Source of the DNA: Pseudomonas sp. RSB 5.4
GTDB lineage: Bacteria > Pseudomonadota > Gammaproteobacteria > Pseudomonadales > Pseudomonadaceae
Reading direction: 5' to 3'
Assembly: GCF_037126175.1 (NCBI RefSeq)
Contig: NZ_CP146986.1
Location: 2,880,501 to 2,944,500, forward strand
DNA length: 64,000 nucleotides
Shown here: piece by piece, positions 1-8,343 of the stretch
Layout: the number at the start of each line of letters is the position of its first letter
Numbering within the stretch: position 1 is the stretch's first letter
The notes under the pieces: generated by a model
What the model was told of the DNA's origin: nothing
The model's input: the letters and a program-made list of their open reading frames with translations, nothing else
The model's database searches: none
Position numbers and translations under genes: made by a program

Positions 1-189
1 ATTCACCGTGCCGCTGGTCTTGTTGACCAGGGTCGAGAGAATGCCGATGGTCGTGGATTTGCCAGCGCCGTTAGGGCCGAGCAAGGCGAAAAAATCACCT
101 TCGGCGACGTCCAGATCGATACCACTCAAGGCCTGGAACCCGTTGCCGTAGGTTTTGGTTAGCTGCCGGATGGACAGAGCGGAACTCAT
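1..189 (-). CDS. ABC transporter ATP-binding protein (partial, cut by window edge)
   Basis: Only the first 63 codons lie in the window; the gene runs off the left edge. The start is the ATG at 189. The visible protein has the usual ABC ATPase N-terminus, with an aromatic A-loop region (KTYGNG, residues 12-17) and a perfect Walker A motif (GPNGAGKST, residues 38-46). The sequence resembles the DrrA/CcmA-type exporter ATPases that pair with an ABC-2 permease, but the signature motif and the partner gene are outside the window, so the substrate cannot be stated. Confidence 0.9.
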   Translation of the reverse strand, partial: MSSALSIRQLTKTYGNGFQALSGIDLDVAEGDFFALLGPNGAGKSTTIGILSTLVNKTSGTVN

Positions 190-322
190 ATCGGATTTAC
201 GCACCAAGAAGGGAAGAAGAGGAAAGATTGGGCCGGGCGGCGGACAAAACAACCACGGCGCGTGAACGCAATGGTGCTTGCCGCCGCCACACAAGTACAG
301 TCAAGTGTGTCGATAGTTATTA

Positions 323-946
323 TCAAGTCAACGCGGTCATGACCGCTTTCTGATACGCCGGACGCTGCTTCAACCGTGCATACCAGGCTTCCAGATGCGG
401 CTGCGAGGCACGCTCGATGGGCATCTCGAACCAGGCATAAATGAAACTGCCCAGCGGAATATCGCCCATGCCGATGTCGCTGCCGGACAGATACGGCTGG
501 TGGGCGAGGGCCTGATCGGCCATGGACAGCAGCGCTGTGCACTCCTTGATCGCCGCGTTGATCGCCGGCCAGTCCTGCTTGTCTGCCGGTGTGCGCAATA
601 CGCCCCAGAACACCGTGCGAAACGGTCCGGCAAAACTGGAGGTGGTCCAGTCCATCCACTTGTCCGCGATGGCCCGGGCCTGCGGGTCAGCCGAGTACCA
701 CGCACTGTCTGGCGCATGTTTGGCCAGCAGATAACGCACGATGGCGTTGGATTCCCACAGCACGAAGCCGTCGTCCTCGATCACCGGTACCCGACCGTTC
801 GGGTTCATCGCCCGATATTCGGGCGTATCAACCACTCCGAAGGCGCCACCGGCATCAATCGCCTCGTAGGCCAGGCCCAGCTCCTCGGCCGCCCACAGTG
901 GTTTCCTGACATTCGATGAGTTTTTCCGTCCCCAGATCTTCAGCAT
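323..946 (-). CDS. Glutathione S-transferase family protein
   Basis: A 207-aa cytosolic protein of normal GST length. The N-terminal thioredoxin-like domain has the RVPVIEDDG...LWESNAIVRYL signature (about residues 50-70), in which the cis-Pro and Glu-Ser pair bind glutathione. The rest is the all-helical C-terminal domain. I start at the ATG at 946 (MLKIWGRKNSSNV), because the open frame upstream reads into non-homologous sequence. Ser10/Ser11 in the SSNV segment are candidate catalytic residues. GSTs of this bacterial type conjugate or reduce electrophiles; the actual substrate is not evident. It stands alone between an ABC gene and a transglutaminase-like gene, all on the minus strand. Confidence 0.88.
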   Translation of the reverse strand: MLKIWGRKNSSNVRKPLWAAEELGLAYEAIDAGGAFGVVDTPEYRAMNPNGRVPVIEDDGFVLWESNAIVRYLLAKHAPDSAWYSADPQARAIADKWMDWTTSSFAGPFRTVFWGVLRTPADKQDWPAINAAIKECTALLSMADQALAHQPYLSGSDIGMGDIPLGSFIYAWFEMPIERASQPHLEAWYARLKQRPAYQKAVMTALT

Positions 947-989
947 GACCGCCTCTTTTCCAATGCGTGGGCGAGCAGCATACGCCGGA

Positions 990-1649
990 TCAGGCACGGC
1001 TCAAATCACTCTGCAGATCGCCCAGCACCGTCGCCCGGTGTTCGCCGAACAGATGCGGGTAGCACTTTTCCAGGTGTTCGAAAAAGAATCGCTCCGGCAC
1101 ATCGGCGAACTGGCCGTGATCGACCAGATATTCCATCAGCAGCGCGCCGTCACGGTTGTACGGGTGGAAAACGCTGTCGTTGATCCCGTCGAATTCCAGC
1201 GGCGCAACGTTGAACAATTCGCAGAGCTTCTGGTTGAAGGCCGGTGTGGCTTTGACCCAGCGCTCGTTGAGAAACAGTTCGGTGTAGCCGTGCATGGCGA
1301 ACACATCACTGCGCAACAGCTCCAGCAAACGCGGGGTCGACAGGTGACTCCTGACGTCGGCCAGACCAATGCGCGCGGGAATGCCGCAATGCCGCGCACA
1401 CCCGGCGAGCAATGTGGCCTTGGGCACGCAATAACTTTCCCCGGCCCCCAGCGCGTAACTGCCGCACAAGGTCTGCGGGTCGAGGCTGAAGGTGTACGGG
1501 TTGTAGCGCACCGCTTCACGCACGGCGTAATAGAGACTGATCGCCTGCGCGAGCGGGTCGCGGCTGGCACCCCGGTGCTGTTCGGCGAACTCCACCACCG
1601 CCGGGTGGTCACTATCGATGAAGCGGCCGGGACTCAGATACTCGCGCAT
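990..1649 (-). CDS. Transglutaminase-like domain protein
   Basis: A 219-aa protein of the bacterial transglutaminase-like superfamily (papain-like Cys-His-Asp fold). The catalytic Cys is in GAGESYCVPKATLLAGCARHCGIPARIG, and the His in the later FAMHGYTELFLNERWVKATPAFN segment; these motifs are characteristic of the family. I choose the ATG at 1649 (MREYLSPGRFID); the frame is open upstream, but that stretch looks unrelated and overlaps the probable promoter. Members act as peptidases or amidases, and no specific substrate is known for this subgroup. No signal peptide is visible, so it is probably cytosolic. Confidence 0.85.
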   Translation of the reverse strand: MREYLSPGRFIDSDHPAVVEFAEQHRGASRDPLAQAISLYYAVREAVRYNPYTFSLDPQTLCGSYALGAGESYCVPKATLLAGCARHCGIPARIGLADVRSHLSTPRLLELLRSDVFAMHGYTELFLNERWVKATPAFNQKLCELFNVAPLEFDGINDSVFHPYNRDGALLMEYLVDHGQFADVPERFFFEHLEKCYPHLFGEHRATVLGDLQSDLSRA

Positions 1650-1897
1650 GACGATGTTCTCCTGGGTGAGCCCCGAGTCTAGCGACAGCTCAAGCACAGA
1701 GATAACGACGTTTCGGCCAAACATGGACGCAAAGACGCGGGAACGGCGAACGATTTCCCACGGATGTTGCCCACCGAACCTACGAAAACCATCCGGGGTT
1801 TCCCACAAGTTCAATCACCATGTTCTGACCAACCCGTTTTACAGATGCCGTCTAAGCTCTGGAGGGTCGGTTTGCCCTGGTTCACGGAGGATTACAT

Positions 1898-4345
1898 ATG
1901 CTGTTGTTGTGGATACTGGTTCTGATCGTCGGTGTGGCGTACCTCGCCCACCGTCGCATCGCCCCCCTGCCCGCGTTGGGTATCGTCGCCATTTACCTGC
2001 TGGCGATGGGCATTTTCAGCCATGCCCCGGGCTGGTTGCTGCTGGTGTTGTGGATCGTGCTTGCTGTGGTGGCCGTGCCGTTGCTACTGCCTGACCTGCG
2101 CCGCAAACACTTCACCGCGCCGCTGTTCAACTGGTTCCAGAAAACCCTGCCGCCGATGTCGCAGACCGAGCGCGACGCGATCGATGCCGGTACCGTCTGG
2201 TGGGACGGTGAACTGTTCAGCGGACGTCCGGACTGGGACAAACTGCTGTCCTATCCGAAAGCGCAACTGAGCGAAGAGGAACAAGCCTTCATCGACGGCC
2301 CGACCGAAGAACTCTGCGCAATGGTCACTGACTGGCAGATCGGCCAGTCGATGGATCTGCCACCCGAAGCCTGGAGCCACATCAAGGAGCACGGTTTCTT
2401 CGCCCTGATCATTCCCAAGGAGTTCGGCGGCAAGGGTTTTTCCGCCTACGCCCACTCGCAAGTGGCGATGAAACTCGCGACCCGCAGCGGCGACCTCGCC
2501 TCCACCGTAATGGTGCCCAACTCCCTCGGCCCGGCCGAACTGCTGCTGCACTACGGCACCGATGAGCAACGCAATCACTACCTGCCGCGGCTGGCGCGTG
2601 GCGACGACATTCCGTGCTTCGCCCTCACCGGCCCGCTGGCCGGTTCCGATGCTGGCGCCATGCCGGACACCGGGATCATCTGCAAAGGTGAATGGGAAGG
2701 CCAGGAAGTCATCGGTCTGCGCCTGAACTGGGAAAAACGCTACATCACCCTCGGCCCGGTCGCGACCCTGCTCGGTCTGGCCTTCAAGGCCTACGACCCG
2801 GAGCATCTGCTGGGCGACAAGGAAGACCTCGGTATCAGCCTGGCGCTGATCCCTACCGATACCGCCGGCGTGCAAATCGGTCGTCGTCACCTGCCACTGG
2901 GTGCCGCTTTCATGAACGGCCCGAACTCGGGCAAAGACGTGTTCATTCCACTGGACTTCCTCATCGGAGGCCAGGAAATGCTCGGCAAGGGCTGGATGAT
3001 GCTGATGAACTGCCTGTCCGTCGGGCGTTCGATTTCGCTCCCGGCAGTCGGCACTGGCGCGGCCAAGTTCACCAGCCTGGTAACCGGTCAGTACGCGCAG
3101 ATTCGTGAACAGTTCAACGTCCCGCTGTCAGCCTTCGAAGGCATTCAGGAAGCGATGGCGCGCATCGGCGGCAACGCCTGGATGATGGACGCGGCGCGCA
3201 TGCTGACTGCCAACGCGGTGGATCTGGGGGAGAAACCATCGGTGCTGTCGGCGATCCTCAAGTACCACCTGACCGAACGCGGCCGCGAGTGCATCACCCA
3301 CGCCATGGATGTGCACGGCGGCAAGGCGATCATCATGGGGCCGAAAAATTACCTCGGCCGTAGCTGGAACGGCGCGCCGATCTTCATCACCGTGGAAGGC
3401 GCGAACATCCTCTCGCGCAACTTGATGATCTTCGGTCAGGGCGCGATCCGCTGCCATCCGTTCGTCCTCAAGGAAATGGCCCTCGCCGGCCGTGAAGACA
3501 AAGACCAGGCACTGAAAGAGTTCGATGGCCTGCTGCTCAAGCACATCGGATTTGCGGTGGGTAACGCGGCCAGCACCCTGGTGCTGAACCTGGGCTTCGG
3601 CCACTTCGAACATGCGCCTGGGGACAGGATCAGCCAAGGTTATTTCCGCGCACTCAACCGTCAGGCCGCAGCATTTGCCATGCTCGCCGACTTCAGCATG
3701 ATGTTGCTGGGCGGCGAACTGAAACGTCGCGAACGCCTGTCCGCGCGTCTGGGCGATGTATTGAGCAACCTGTATCTGGCCTCCGCCGCGCTCAAGCGTT
3801 ATCACGACCTGGACTCCCCGGCGCATATGGAGCCGTTGTTCCGTTGGGCCATGGAAGAAAGCCTCGGTCAGTCGGAACGAGCGCTGGATGAACTGCTGAG
3901 CAACTTCCCGAACAAAGTGTTCGGCTATCTGTTGCGAGTAATCGTGTTCCCGTTCGGTCGTCGCCACAAAGGCCCTTCGGACAAACTGGGTGCCGAAGTG
4001 GCAGCTGTGATCGGTCGCGCCAAAGGCGATCCGACCCTCGAAGAACTGCTCGCCGGCTGCTATCGCCCACAGTCTGCCGACGATGCCGTCGGTGCTCTGC
4101 AACACGCCAGCGATCTGCTGACTGCCGCGCAACCGCTGCACAAGAAACTGCACACGGCGCTGAAAAGCGGTCAGGTCAAACCGGTGGCTGGCGAACACGC
4201 CATCGACGCTGCACTGGAGGCCGGGGTGTTGCAAGCGGCGGAAGCGCAGACCCTGCGCGATGCCGAAGCGGCACGGCGCAAGGTGATCGACGTCGATGAT
4301 TTCGACAAGGAAGAGCTGAAGCTGGCTGAGGGTAAAGTCCGCTGA
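1898..4345 (+). CDS. fadE: Acyl-CoA dehydrogenase FadE
   Basis: An 815-aa protein, the length of the enterobacterial/pseudomonad FadE class rather than the roughly 380-aa classical enzymes. Residues 1-70 hold three hydrophobic segments (membrane anchor). The middle part is the acyl-CoA dehydrogenase N-terminal, middle and C-terminal domains, with ALTGPLAGSDAGAMPD (about 245-260) as the flavin/substrate-binding signature and HAMDVHGGKAIIMGP in the C-domain. The end is the FadE-specific DUF1974 extension. It catalyses the first, FAD-linked oxidation step of beta-oxidation. The start ATG has a strong GGAGG site (TTCACGGAGG) just upstream. A good terminator follows. Confidence 0.95.
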   Translation: MLLLWILVLIVGVAYLAHRRIAPLPALGIVAIYLLAMGIFSHAPGWLLLVLWIVLAVVAVPLLLPDLRRKHFTAPLFNWFQKTLPPMSQTERDAIDAGTVWWDGELFSGRPDWDKLLSYPKAQLSEEEQAFIDGPTEELCAMVTDWQIGQSMDLPPEAWSHIKEHGFFALIIPKEFGGKGFSAYAHSQVAMKLATRSGDLASTVMVPNSLGPAELLLHYGTDEQRNHYLPRLARGDDIPCFALTGPLAGSDAGAMPDTGIICKGEWEGQEVIGLRLNWEKRYITLGPVATLLGLAFKAYDPEHLLGDKEDLGISLALIPTDTAGVQIGRRHLPLGAAFMNGPNSGKDVFIPLDFLIGGQEMLGKGWMMLMNCLSVGRSISLPAVGTGAAKFTSLVTGQYAQIREQFNVPLSAFEGIQEAMARIGGNAWMMDAARMLTANAVDLGEKPSVLSAILKYHLTERGRECITHAMDVHGGKAIIMGPKNYLGRSWNGAPIFITVEGANILSRNLMIFGQGAIRCHPFVLKEMALAGREDKDQALKEFDGLLLKHIGFAVGNAASTLVLNLGFGHFEHAPGDRISQGYFRALNRQAAAFAMLADFSMMLLGGELKRRERLSARLGDVLSNLYLASAALKRYHDLDSPAHMEPLFRWAMEESLGQSERALDELLSNFPNKVFGYLLRVIVFPFGRRHKGPSDKLGAEVAAVIGRAKGDPTLEELLAGCYRPQSADDAVGALQHASDLLTAAQPLHKKLHTALKSGQVKPVAGEHAIDAALEAGVLQAAEAQTLRDAEAARRKVIDVDDFDKEELKLAEGKVR

Positions 4346-4375
4346 TGCTGACGACCGTGTAGCTGTTTATTTATG

Positions 4376-4415
4376 AAAAACGGGCGCGAGAGCTTTATAC
4401 TCCCGCGCCCGTTTT
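4376..4415 (+). terminator. Rho-independent terminator of fadE
   Basis: A GC-rich inverted repeat (CGGGCGCG ... CGCGCCCG) is preceded by an A-run and followed by TTTT. It sits 30 bp after the fadE stop and immediately before the ribosome-binding site of the next gene, so that gene probably gets part of its transcription by read-through or has its promoter inside this short gap. Confidence 0.8.
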
Positions 4416-4434
4416 GCTCTTGAGGACTTATCTC

Positions 4435-4842
4435 GTGTCCAACGTCGTTGCCGATCATCTGGTTTTGCTCGACCATCTGCGCAGTATCCTGGTCGCCGTA
4501 GGTGAGGCCGAACAGGTTCCCGAAGAAAGCCATGCCTTGTTCCTGGAGCGCTTCGACGAACTGCTGGCGTCCCTGCCGATCGACCCGATCGAAAGCCAGT
4601 ACCTGGGCCAGGACATCCTGACCCAAGTGATTACCCGTTATCCGCAAATTGCCCACCTGATTCCACGGGATCTGCTGTGGTTCTTCGCCGGCGACTGCCT
4701 GCACTACCTGTCAGATGAAGAAATCGATCTGTATCAGGCACTGGAAGAACGTCGCTACGAAGCCGAACAGAACGACGAACCGTTCGACTGGAATCAGGAA
4801 AAGCAGCTGATGGCGATGTCTGCACAAGACAGCAAGCACTAA
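4435..4842 (+). CDS. Conserved hypothetical protein downstream of fadE
   Basis: A 135-aa acidic soluble protein with no membrane segment or signal peptide. The start is a GTG at 4435 (MSNVVADHLVLLDHL) with GAGG 9-12 bases upstream; the frame is open further back but would run through the fadE terminator hairpin. The central segment RDLLWFFAGDCLHYLSDEEIDLYQALEERR is helical and strongly amphipathic. I recall a similar gene beside fadE in other pseudomonads, which suggests a conserved pairing, but I know no function. Confidence 0.8.
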   Translation: MSNVVADHLVLLDHLRSILVAVGEAEQVPEESHALFLERFDELLASLPIDPIESQYLGQDILTQVITRYPQIAHLIPRDLLWFFAGDCLHYLSDEEIDLYQALEERRYEAEQNDEPFDWNQEKQLMAMSAQDSKH

Positions 4843-4852
4843 GCTTCCAAAG

Positions 4853-4927
4853 AGCAAAAGATCGCAGCCTGCGGCAGCTCCTACACAATCCATGTAGGAG
4901 CTGCCGCAGGCTGCGATCTTTTGCTTT
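4853..4927. repeat. Long inverted repeat between convergent genes (bidirectional terminator / repeat)
   Basis: Two arms of about 34 bases (AGCAAAAGATCGCAGCCTGC... and its complement) are separated by a 7-base loop (CAATCCA), flanked by A- and T-runs. It lies exactly between the convergent stops of the fadE-neighbour gene (4842) and the LysR gene (4927). The GATCGCAGCC...CAGCTCCTACA core recurs at 12350-12378 before the folded repeat element, so this is a dispersed repeat that also works as a terminator for both strands. Confidence 0.75.
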
Positions 4928-5934
4928 TAAAGCAGCCCCTCGCTCTCCGGTAATTCATACGCCATCGCCAGATTATTCGGCGCCCCCGCCTTCCCCGGCT
5001 TGCTCAACGTCGGCTCCTTCTCCAGGCACTCCACCAGATAATCGATGAATACCCGCAGCTTCGGCGGCAGGTAACGCGTCGGCGAATGCAGCAACCACAG
5101 CCCACCGTGATACGAAGCCAGGAACGTCCATTCCGGCAGCACCTGCACAATCAACTTCTGCTCCAAGGCATAGCGCGCGGTGAAGTACGGCAGGCTGCCG
5201 ATACCGATGTGCTGCAACACTGCTCCCAGCCGCACGCCGGTGTGGTTGGCGGCATAGCGGCCACGCACGCCGACGGTTACCGCTTTACTGCCCTTCTTGA
5301 ATTTCCAGCGTGCATCGCTCGGGGTTTCCCCCAGATAGATGCAACTGTGATCAAGCAGGTCATGCGGGTGGGTCGGGGTGCCGTGTTCGGCCAGGTATTG
5401 CGGGGTGGCGCAGAGCAAATGGTCGATGGTCAGCAACTGCCGCCCGACCAGCCCGGCCGGTGGTCGATCAGTGATGCGAATCGCCAGATCGACATGATCG
5501 TCAATCAAATCAACCTGCCGGTCTTCCAACAGCAACTCGACATCGACCTTGGGATAACGCCGCAGAAACTCGGGCATGTGCGGATGAATCACGAAACGCC
5601 CGACCGCTTTCGGCACACTGACCCGCACCAGCCCTTCCGCCTCGTGGGTGAACTGCCCGCTGATCTCCATCACCGATTTCGCGGCGCTGACCATCTCCTG
5701 ACAGCGCTTGAACACTTCCTCGCCACCGTCACTCAAGCGCAATTTGCGGGTGGTGCGCTGCAACAAACGCGTGGCCAAGGCCTTCTCCAGCCGAGAAATG
5801 CTGCGGCTGATCGCGGACGGCGACGAACCGAGTTGGCGGGCAGCCTCGGAGAAGCTGCCGGTCTCCACGACCTTGACGAAAATCGCCATTTCACCGAGCA
5901 GTGGCAGCGGTAGATTGATGCTCACAGCGCACAA
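4927..5934 (-). CDS. LysR-family transcriptional regulator
   Basis: A 335-aa LysR regulator. The N-terminal winged helix-turn-helix (about residues 13-72) contains the diagnostic VVETGSFSEAARQLGSSPSAISRSISRLE segment. The LysR substrate-binding domain follows (about 95-300, VRVSVPKAVGRFVIHPHMPEFLRRYPKVDVEL). It belongs to the CrgA/AaeR-like subgroup by overall pattern. It is transcribed away from the alaX operon with only 81 bp between the two starts, so it is the natural candidate regulator of alaX, the oxygenase and the LysE exporter. The inducer is unknown. Confidence 0.92.
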   Translation of the reverse strand: MCAVSINLPLPLLGEMAIFVKVVETGSFSEAARQLGSSPSAISRSISRLEKALATRLLQRTTRKLRLSDGGEEVFKRCQEMVSAAKSVMEISGQFTHEAEGLVRVSVPKAVGRFVIHPHMPEFLRRYPKVDVELLLEDRQVDLIDDHVDLAIRITDRPPAGLVGRQLLTIDHLLCATPQYLAEHGTPTHPHDLLDHSCIYLGETPSDARWKFKKGSKAVTVGVRGRYAANHTGVRLGAVLQHIGIGSLPYFTARYALEQKLIVQVLPEWTFLASYHGGLWLLHSPTRYLPPKLRVFIDYLVECLEKEPTLSKPGKAGAPNNLAMAYELPESEGLL

Positions 5935-5955
5935 GTCCTTTGATGTTTGAACGGA

Positions 5956-5984
5956 TTATCACGTTATTGCACGATTCATATAAT
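5956..5984 (+). promoter_or_regulatory. Sigma-70 promoter of the alaX operon
   Basis: TTATCA at 5956-5961 and a consensus TATAAT at 5979-5984 are separated by 17 bases, 32 bases before the alaX ATG. The region also separates it from the divergent LysR gene, so an operator for that regulator should overlap this promoter. Confidence 0.65.
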
Positions 5985-6015
5985 AAAAATAGAAACTTTA
6001 ATAAGGGCATGGAAT

Positions 6016-6642
6016 ATGACGCTTCGCCTCTTTTTCCATAGTGATGACCTCAAGGCTAATGTGGAAGTCCTCGACTGCACGCCCCACGAGAACGAATTTG
6101 CCGTGGTGCTGCGCGCCACCCTGTTTCACCCGCAAGGCGGTGGTCAGCCTTGTGATACCGGCATGATCGGCGAAAGCCAGGTGCTGCGCGTGGTGCAGGA
6201 GCCCGACCGGATCGTGCATTACGTCGATCGTCCGGTGAAACTGGGCATGACCTGTATTCACGTCGATGAACAACGTCGCCGCTACAACACCCGCATGCAT
6301 TCTGCCGGGCATTTGATCGGGCATTTCGTCCAGGCCATGGGCTGGACACCGGTCAAGGCACACCACTGGCCAGACGAAGGCCGGGTGCAGTTCAAGCCGG
6401 GCGACGCAGCTCAGGAAGTCGACGCGCCAACCGTTCAATACGGAATAAGTCAGTGGATCGAACACGATCTGCCACGCCTGACCTCGCTGCGCGAGGGCGC
6501 GCGGGAAATCGGTTTTGGCGAACTGCCAGCCTACGGCTGCGGTGGCACCCATGTACGCAGCCTGAAGGATTTGGGCACAGTCACGATCGCCTCCCTTTCG
6601 CAGAAGAAAGGCACGTTATCCGTCCACTACAGCGTGGATTAA
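6016..6642 (+). CDS. AlaX-type alanyl-tRNA editing protein
   Basis: A 208-aa stand-alone homologue of the AlaRS editing (second additional) domain. It shows FHPQGGGQPCDTG (residues 38-49), the conserved MHSAGHLIGH with zinc ligands His95 and His99, and CGGTH with Cys175 and His179. These are the four zinc ligands of the family. AlaX proteins hydrolyse mischarged tRNA, typically Ser- or Gly-tRNAAla, in trans. I start at the ATG at 6016; the frame is open upstream but would cover the promoter. It is the first gene of an operon with an Fe(II)/2OG oxygenase and a LysE exporter, an unusual partnership for a proofreading factor. Confidence 0.9.
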   Translation: MTLRLFFHSDDLKANVEVLDCTPHENEFAVVLRATLFHPQGGGQPCDTGMIGESQVLRVVQEPDRIVHYVDRPVKLGMTCIHVDEQRRRYNTRMHSAGHLIGHFVQAMGWTPVKAHHWPDEGRVQFKPGDAAQEVDAPTVQYGISQWIEHDLPRLTSLREGAREIGFGELPAYGCGGTHVRSLKDLGTVTIASLSQKKGTLSVHYSVD

Positions 6643-6681
6643 GCATCTCGGGCGTTGCTCCACGCAGCGTCCGACGCCGGG

Positions 6682-6702
6682 GGAACCGCAATCGCCGGTT
6701 CC
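6682..6702 (+). other. Small hairpin between alaX and the oxygenase gene
   Basis: GGAACCG and CGGTTCC form a 7-bp stem with a 7-base loop in the 75-bp gap. There is no T-run, so it is not a terminator. It ends 15 bases before the first ATG of the oxygenase gene and could affect its translation or stabilise the transcript. Confidence 0.4.
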
Positions 6703-6717
6703 GTTGACTATCGATAG

Positions 6718-7503
6718 ATGGACCTAAAAACAATGATGCTAGACGTCGAGCGTCTCGATGAGACGTGCATAAAAAAACTGGCCAACGAAGAAGTCCTCGC
6801 CATCCGCGTCAAAGGCTTTTTGCCTGAGCCGCTGGCGATCCAGATTGGCGACAAGATTCTGGCTCCGGGCTTCGAGGGCTACATCAACGCGCCGAGCATC
6901 GGCCGGATCGGCATGGCATTTTACGAGGCGGAAAACCAGCCGTTGCTGATCGAGGACTACTTCGAACGCGCCGCCAGTAACATCGCCGAACTGCGCGAGC
7001 GTTGTGCGCCCTACTCCTCGCCGGTCGACACCCTGCGCTGCATGCTCGATGAGTCATGGCCGGCCGGTGCCCATCTGGAAAACCTCTACGGCCGCAAGAT
7101 GTACGTCGGCCTGTCACGGGTGGTCAAACCCGGCGTGTGCTTTCTTGCCCATCACGACATTTTCGCCAAAGACGCCCCGGACAGCTTTCAGGCCCGCAGC
7201 CTGGAGGCGCAGTTCGCCTGCAACGTCTACCTGAACATGCCGACCGAAGGCGGCGCGCTGCAGATGTGGGACGACGACATCACCCCGGATCAGTTCGACG
7301 AGATGCGCGGTGACAGTTACGGCATCGACCCGGCGCTGCTCGGCCCACCGACCCTTGAAGTGCGGCCGCAACCGGGAGACTTCATCATGTTCAATTCGCG
7401 CTGCATGCACTCGGTCACCCCGGGCGTGGCGGATCCGCGACTGAGCCTTTCGTTCTTTGTCGGCTATCGCGGCAATGCTTCACCCCTGACCTTCTGGAGC
7501 TGA
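6718..7503 (+). CDS. Fe(II)/2-oxoglutarate-dependent oxygenase
   Basis: A 261-aa protein with the double-stranded beta-helix iron site. The HxD motif is His145-His146-Asp147 (LAHHDIF), the distal His is His231 in SRCMHSVTPG, and Arg241 (DPRLSLSFF) should bind 2-oxoglutarate. The Asp is present, so it should act as a hydroxylase-type enzyme rather than a radical halogenase, where this position is Ala or Gly. The start is uncertain: the ATG at 6718 has no clear Shine-Dalgarno, and ATGs at 6733 and 6736 give MMLDVERLDE. The TGA is followed after one base by the LysE start, so the two are translated together. Its likely substrate is a free amino acid or related compound, inferred only from context. 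Confidence 0.85.
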   Translation: MDLKTMMLDVERLDETCIKKLANEEVLAIRVKGFLPEPLAIQIGDKILAPGFEGYINAPSIGRIGMAFYEAENQPLLIEDYFERAASNIAELRERCAPYSSPVDTLRCMLDESWPAGAHLENLYGRKMYVGLSRVVKPGVCFLAHHDIFAKDAPDSFQARSLEAQFACNVYLNMPTEGGALQMWDDDITPDQFDEMRGDSYGIDPALLGPPTLEVRPQPGDFIMFNSRCMHSVTPGVADPRLSLSFFVGYRGNASPLTFWS

Positions 7504-7504
7504 G

Positions 7505-8143
7505 ATGTTATCGAACTACCTGGGCGAGTTTCTGGCGCTGGCCACCATTCACTTTCTGGCCGTGGTCGCTCCCGGCCCGGACTTCGCTGTCACCATCCGC
7601 CAGAGCGTACGCTTCGGCCGACTGGTGGGGATCTGCACCGCACTGGGGATCGGCGCCGGTATTTCCGTGCACGTTCTCTACACGTTGCTCGGCGTTGGCG
7701 CTCTGATGCACACCACACCGTGGTTGCTGACGGTGGCCAAGGTGATCGGTGGGGCGTACATCTTTTACCTCGGCATCAGCCTGATTCGCAGTAAACCGAA
7801 AACCACGCTTGAGGGCGAGAAAAGCACGGACGAACCACTGGTTGCGCAATCGCTGTTCAAGGCGTTCAGCACCGGTTTTCTGACCAATGCCACCAATCCC
7901 AAGGCCACGCTGTTTTTCCTGGCGATCTTCACCACCATCATCAGCGCCAGCACCCCGCTGGAAATCCAGGCGCTGTACGGGGTGTGGATGTGCTTCGTGA
8001 ATGCGCTGTGGTTTGTGATCGTCGCGCTGTTTTTTTCCAGCAGCCGGGTGCGAACCCTGTTCATGCGCATGGGCCATTGGTTCGAACGCAGCATGGGCGT
8101 GATCCTGATTCTGTTCGCCGGCAGGCTGGTGCTGTCGATGTAA
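7505..8143 (+). CDS. LysE/RhtB-family amino-acid exporter
   Basis: A 212-aa inner-membrane protein with about six hydrophobic segments. It has the family signature AVVAPGPDFAVTIRQSVRFGR near residues 18-38 and the conserved FLTNATNPKATLFFLAIF segment in the middle. LysE/RhtB proteins export amino acids and analogues by proton antiport. The start lies one base after the oxygenase stop, indicating coupling; the operon is alaX-oxygenase-exporter. A strong terminator follows. Together this suggests making, tolerating and exporting a modified or toxic amino acid. Confidence 0.9.
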   Translation: MLSNYLGEFLALATIHFLAVVAPGPDFAVTIRQSVRFGRLVGICTALGIGAGISVHVLYTLLGVGALMHTTPWLLTVAKVIGGAYIFYLGISLIRSKPKTTLEGEKSTDEPLVAQSLFKAFSTGFLTNATNPKATLFFLAIFTTIISASTPLEIQALYGVWMCFVNALWFVIVALFFSSSRVRTLFMRMGHWFERSMGVILILFAGRLVLSM

Positions 8144-8160
8144 AAGCCGCGTTCAAAGCA

Positions 8161-8199
8161 AAGGCCCGATCGGTTGAACGCCGATCGGGCCTTTTTCGT
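8161..8199 (+). terminator. Terminator of the alaX-oxygenase-lysE operon
   Basis: The stem AGGCCCGATCGG / CCGATCGGGCCT has a short TTGAACG loop and ends in TTTTT. It begins 18 bp after the exporter stop codon. Confidence 0.9.
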
Positions 8200-8343
8200 T
8201 TGTGCGCCGCTTTTGCATTTCTGTGCGACGGATCCCACTTCAGGGGCTCCCCTTCAACACCTTCGCGGTGTTAGTTTGGAAAAGATTTGTTTCATCTTTC
8301 AAACACTTCCCACTCAACTGCCTGCAAAGGAATGCCCCTCGCA

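Noticed and set aside
6718..7503. Radical halogenase (BesD/SyrB2-like)
   Set aside because: The iron-binding Asp147 of the HxD motif is present; halogenases have Ala or Gly there.
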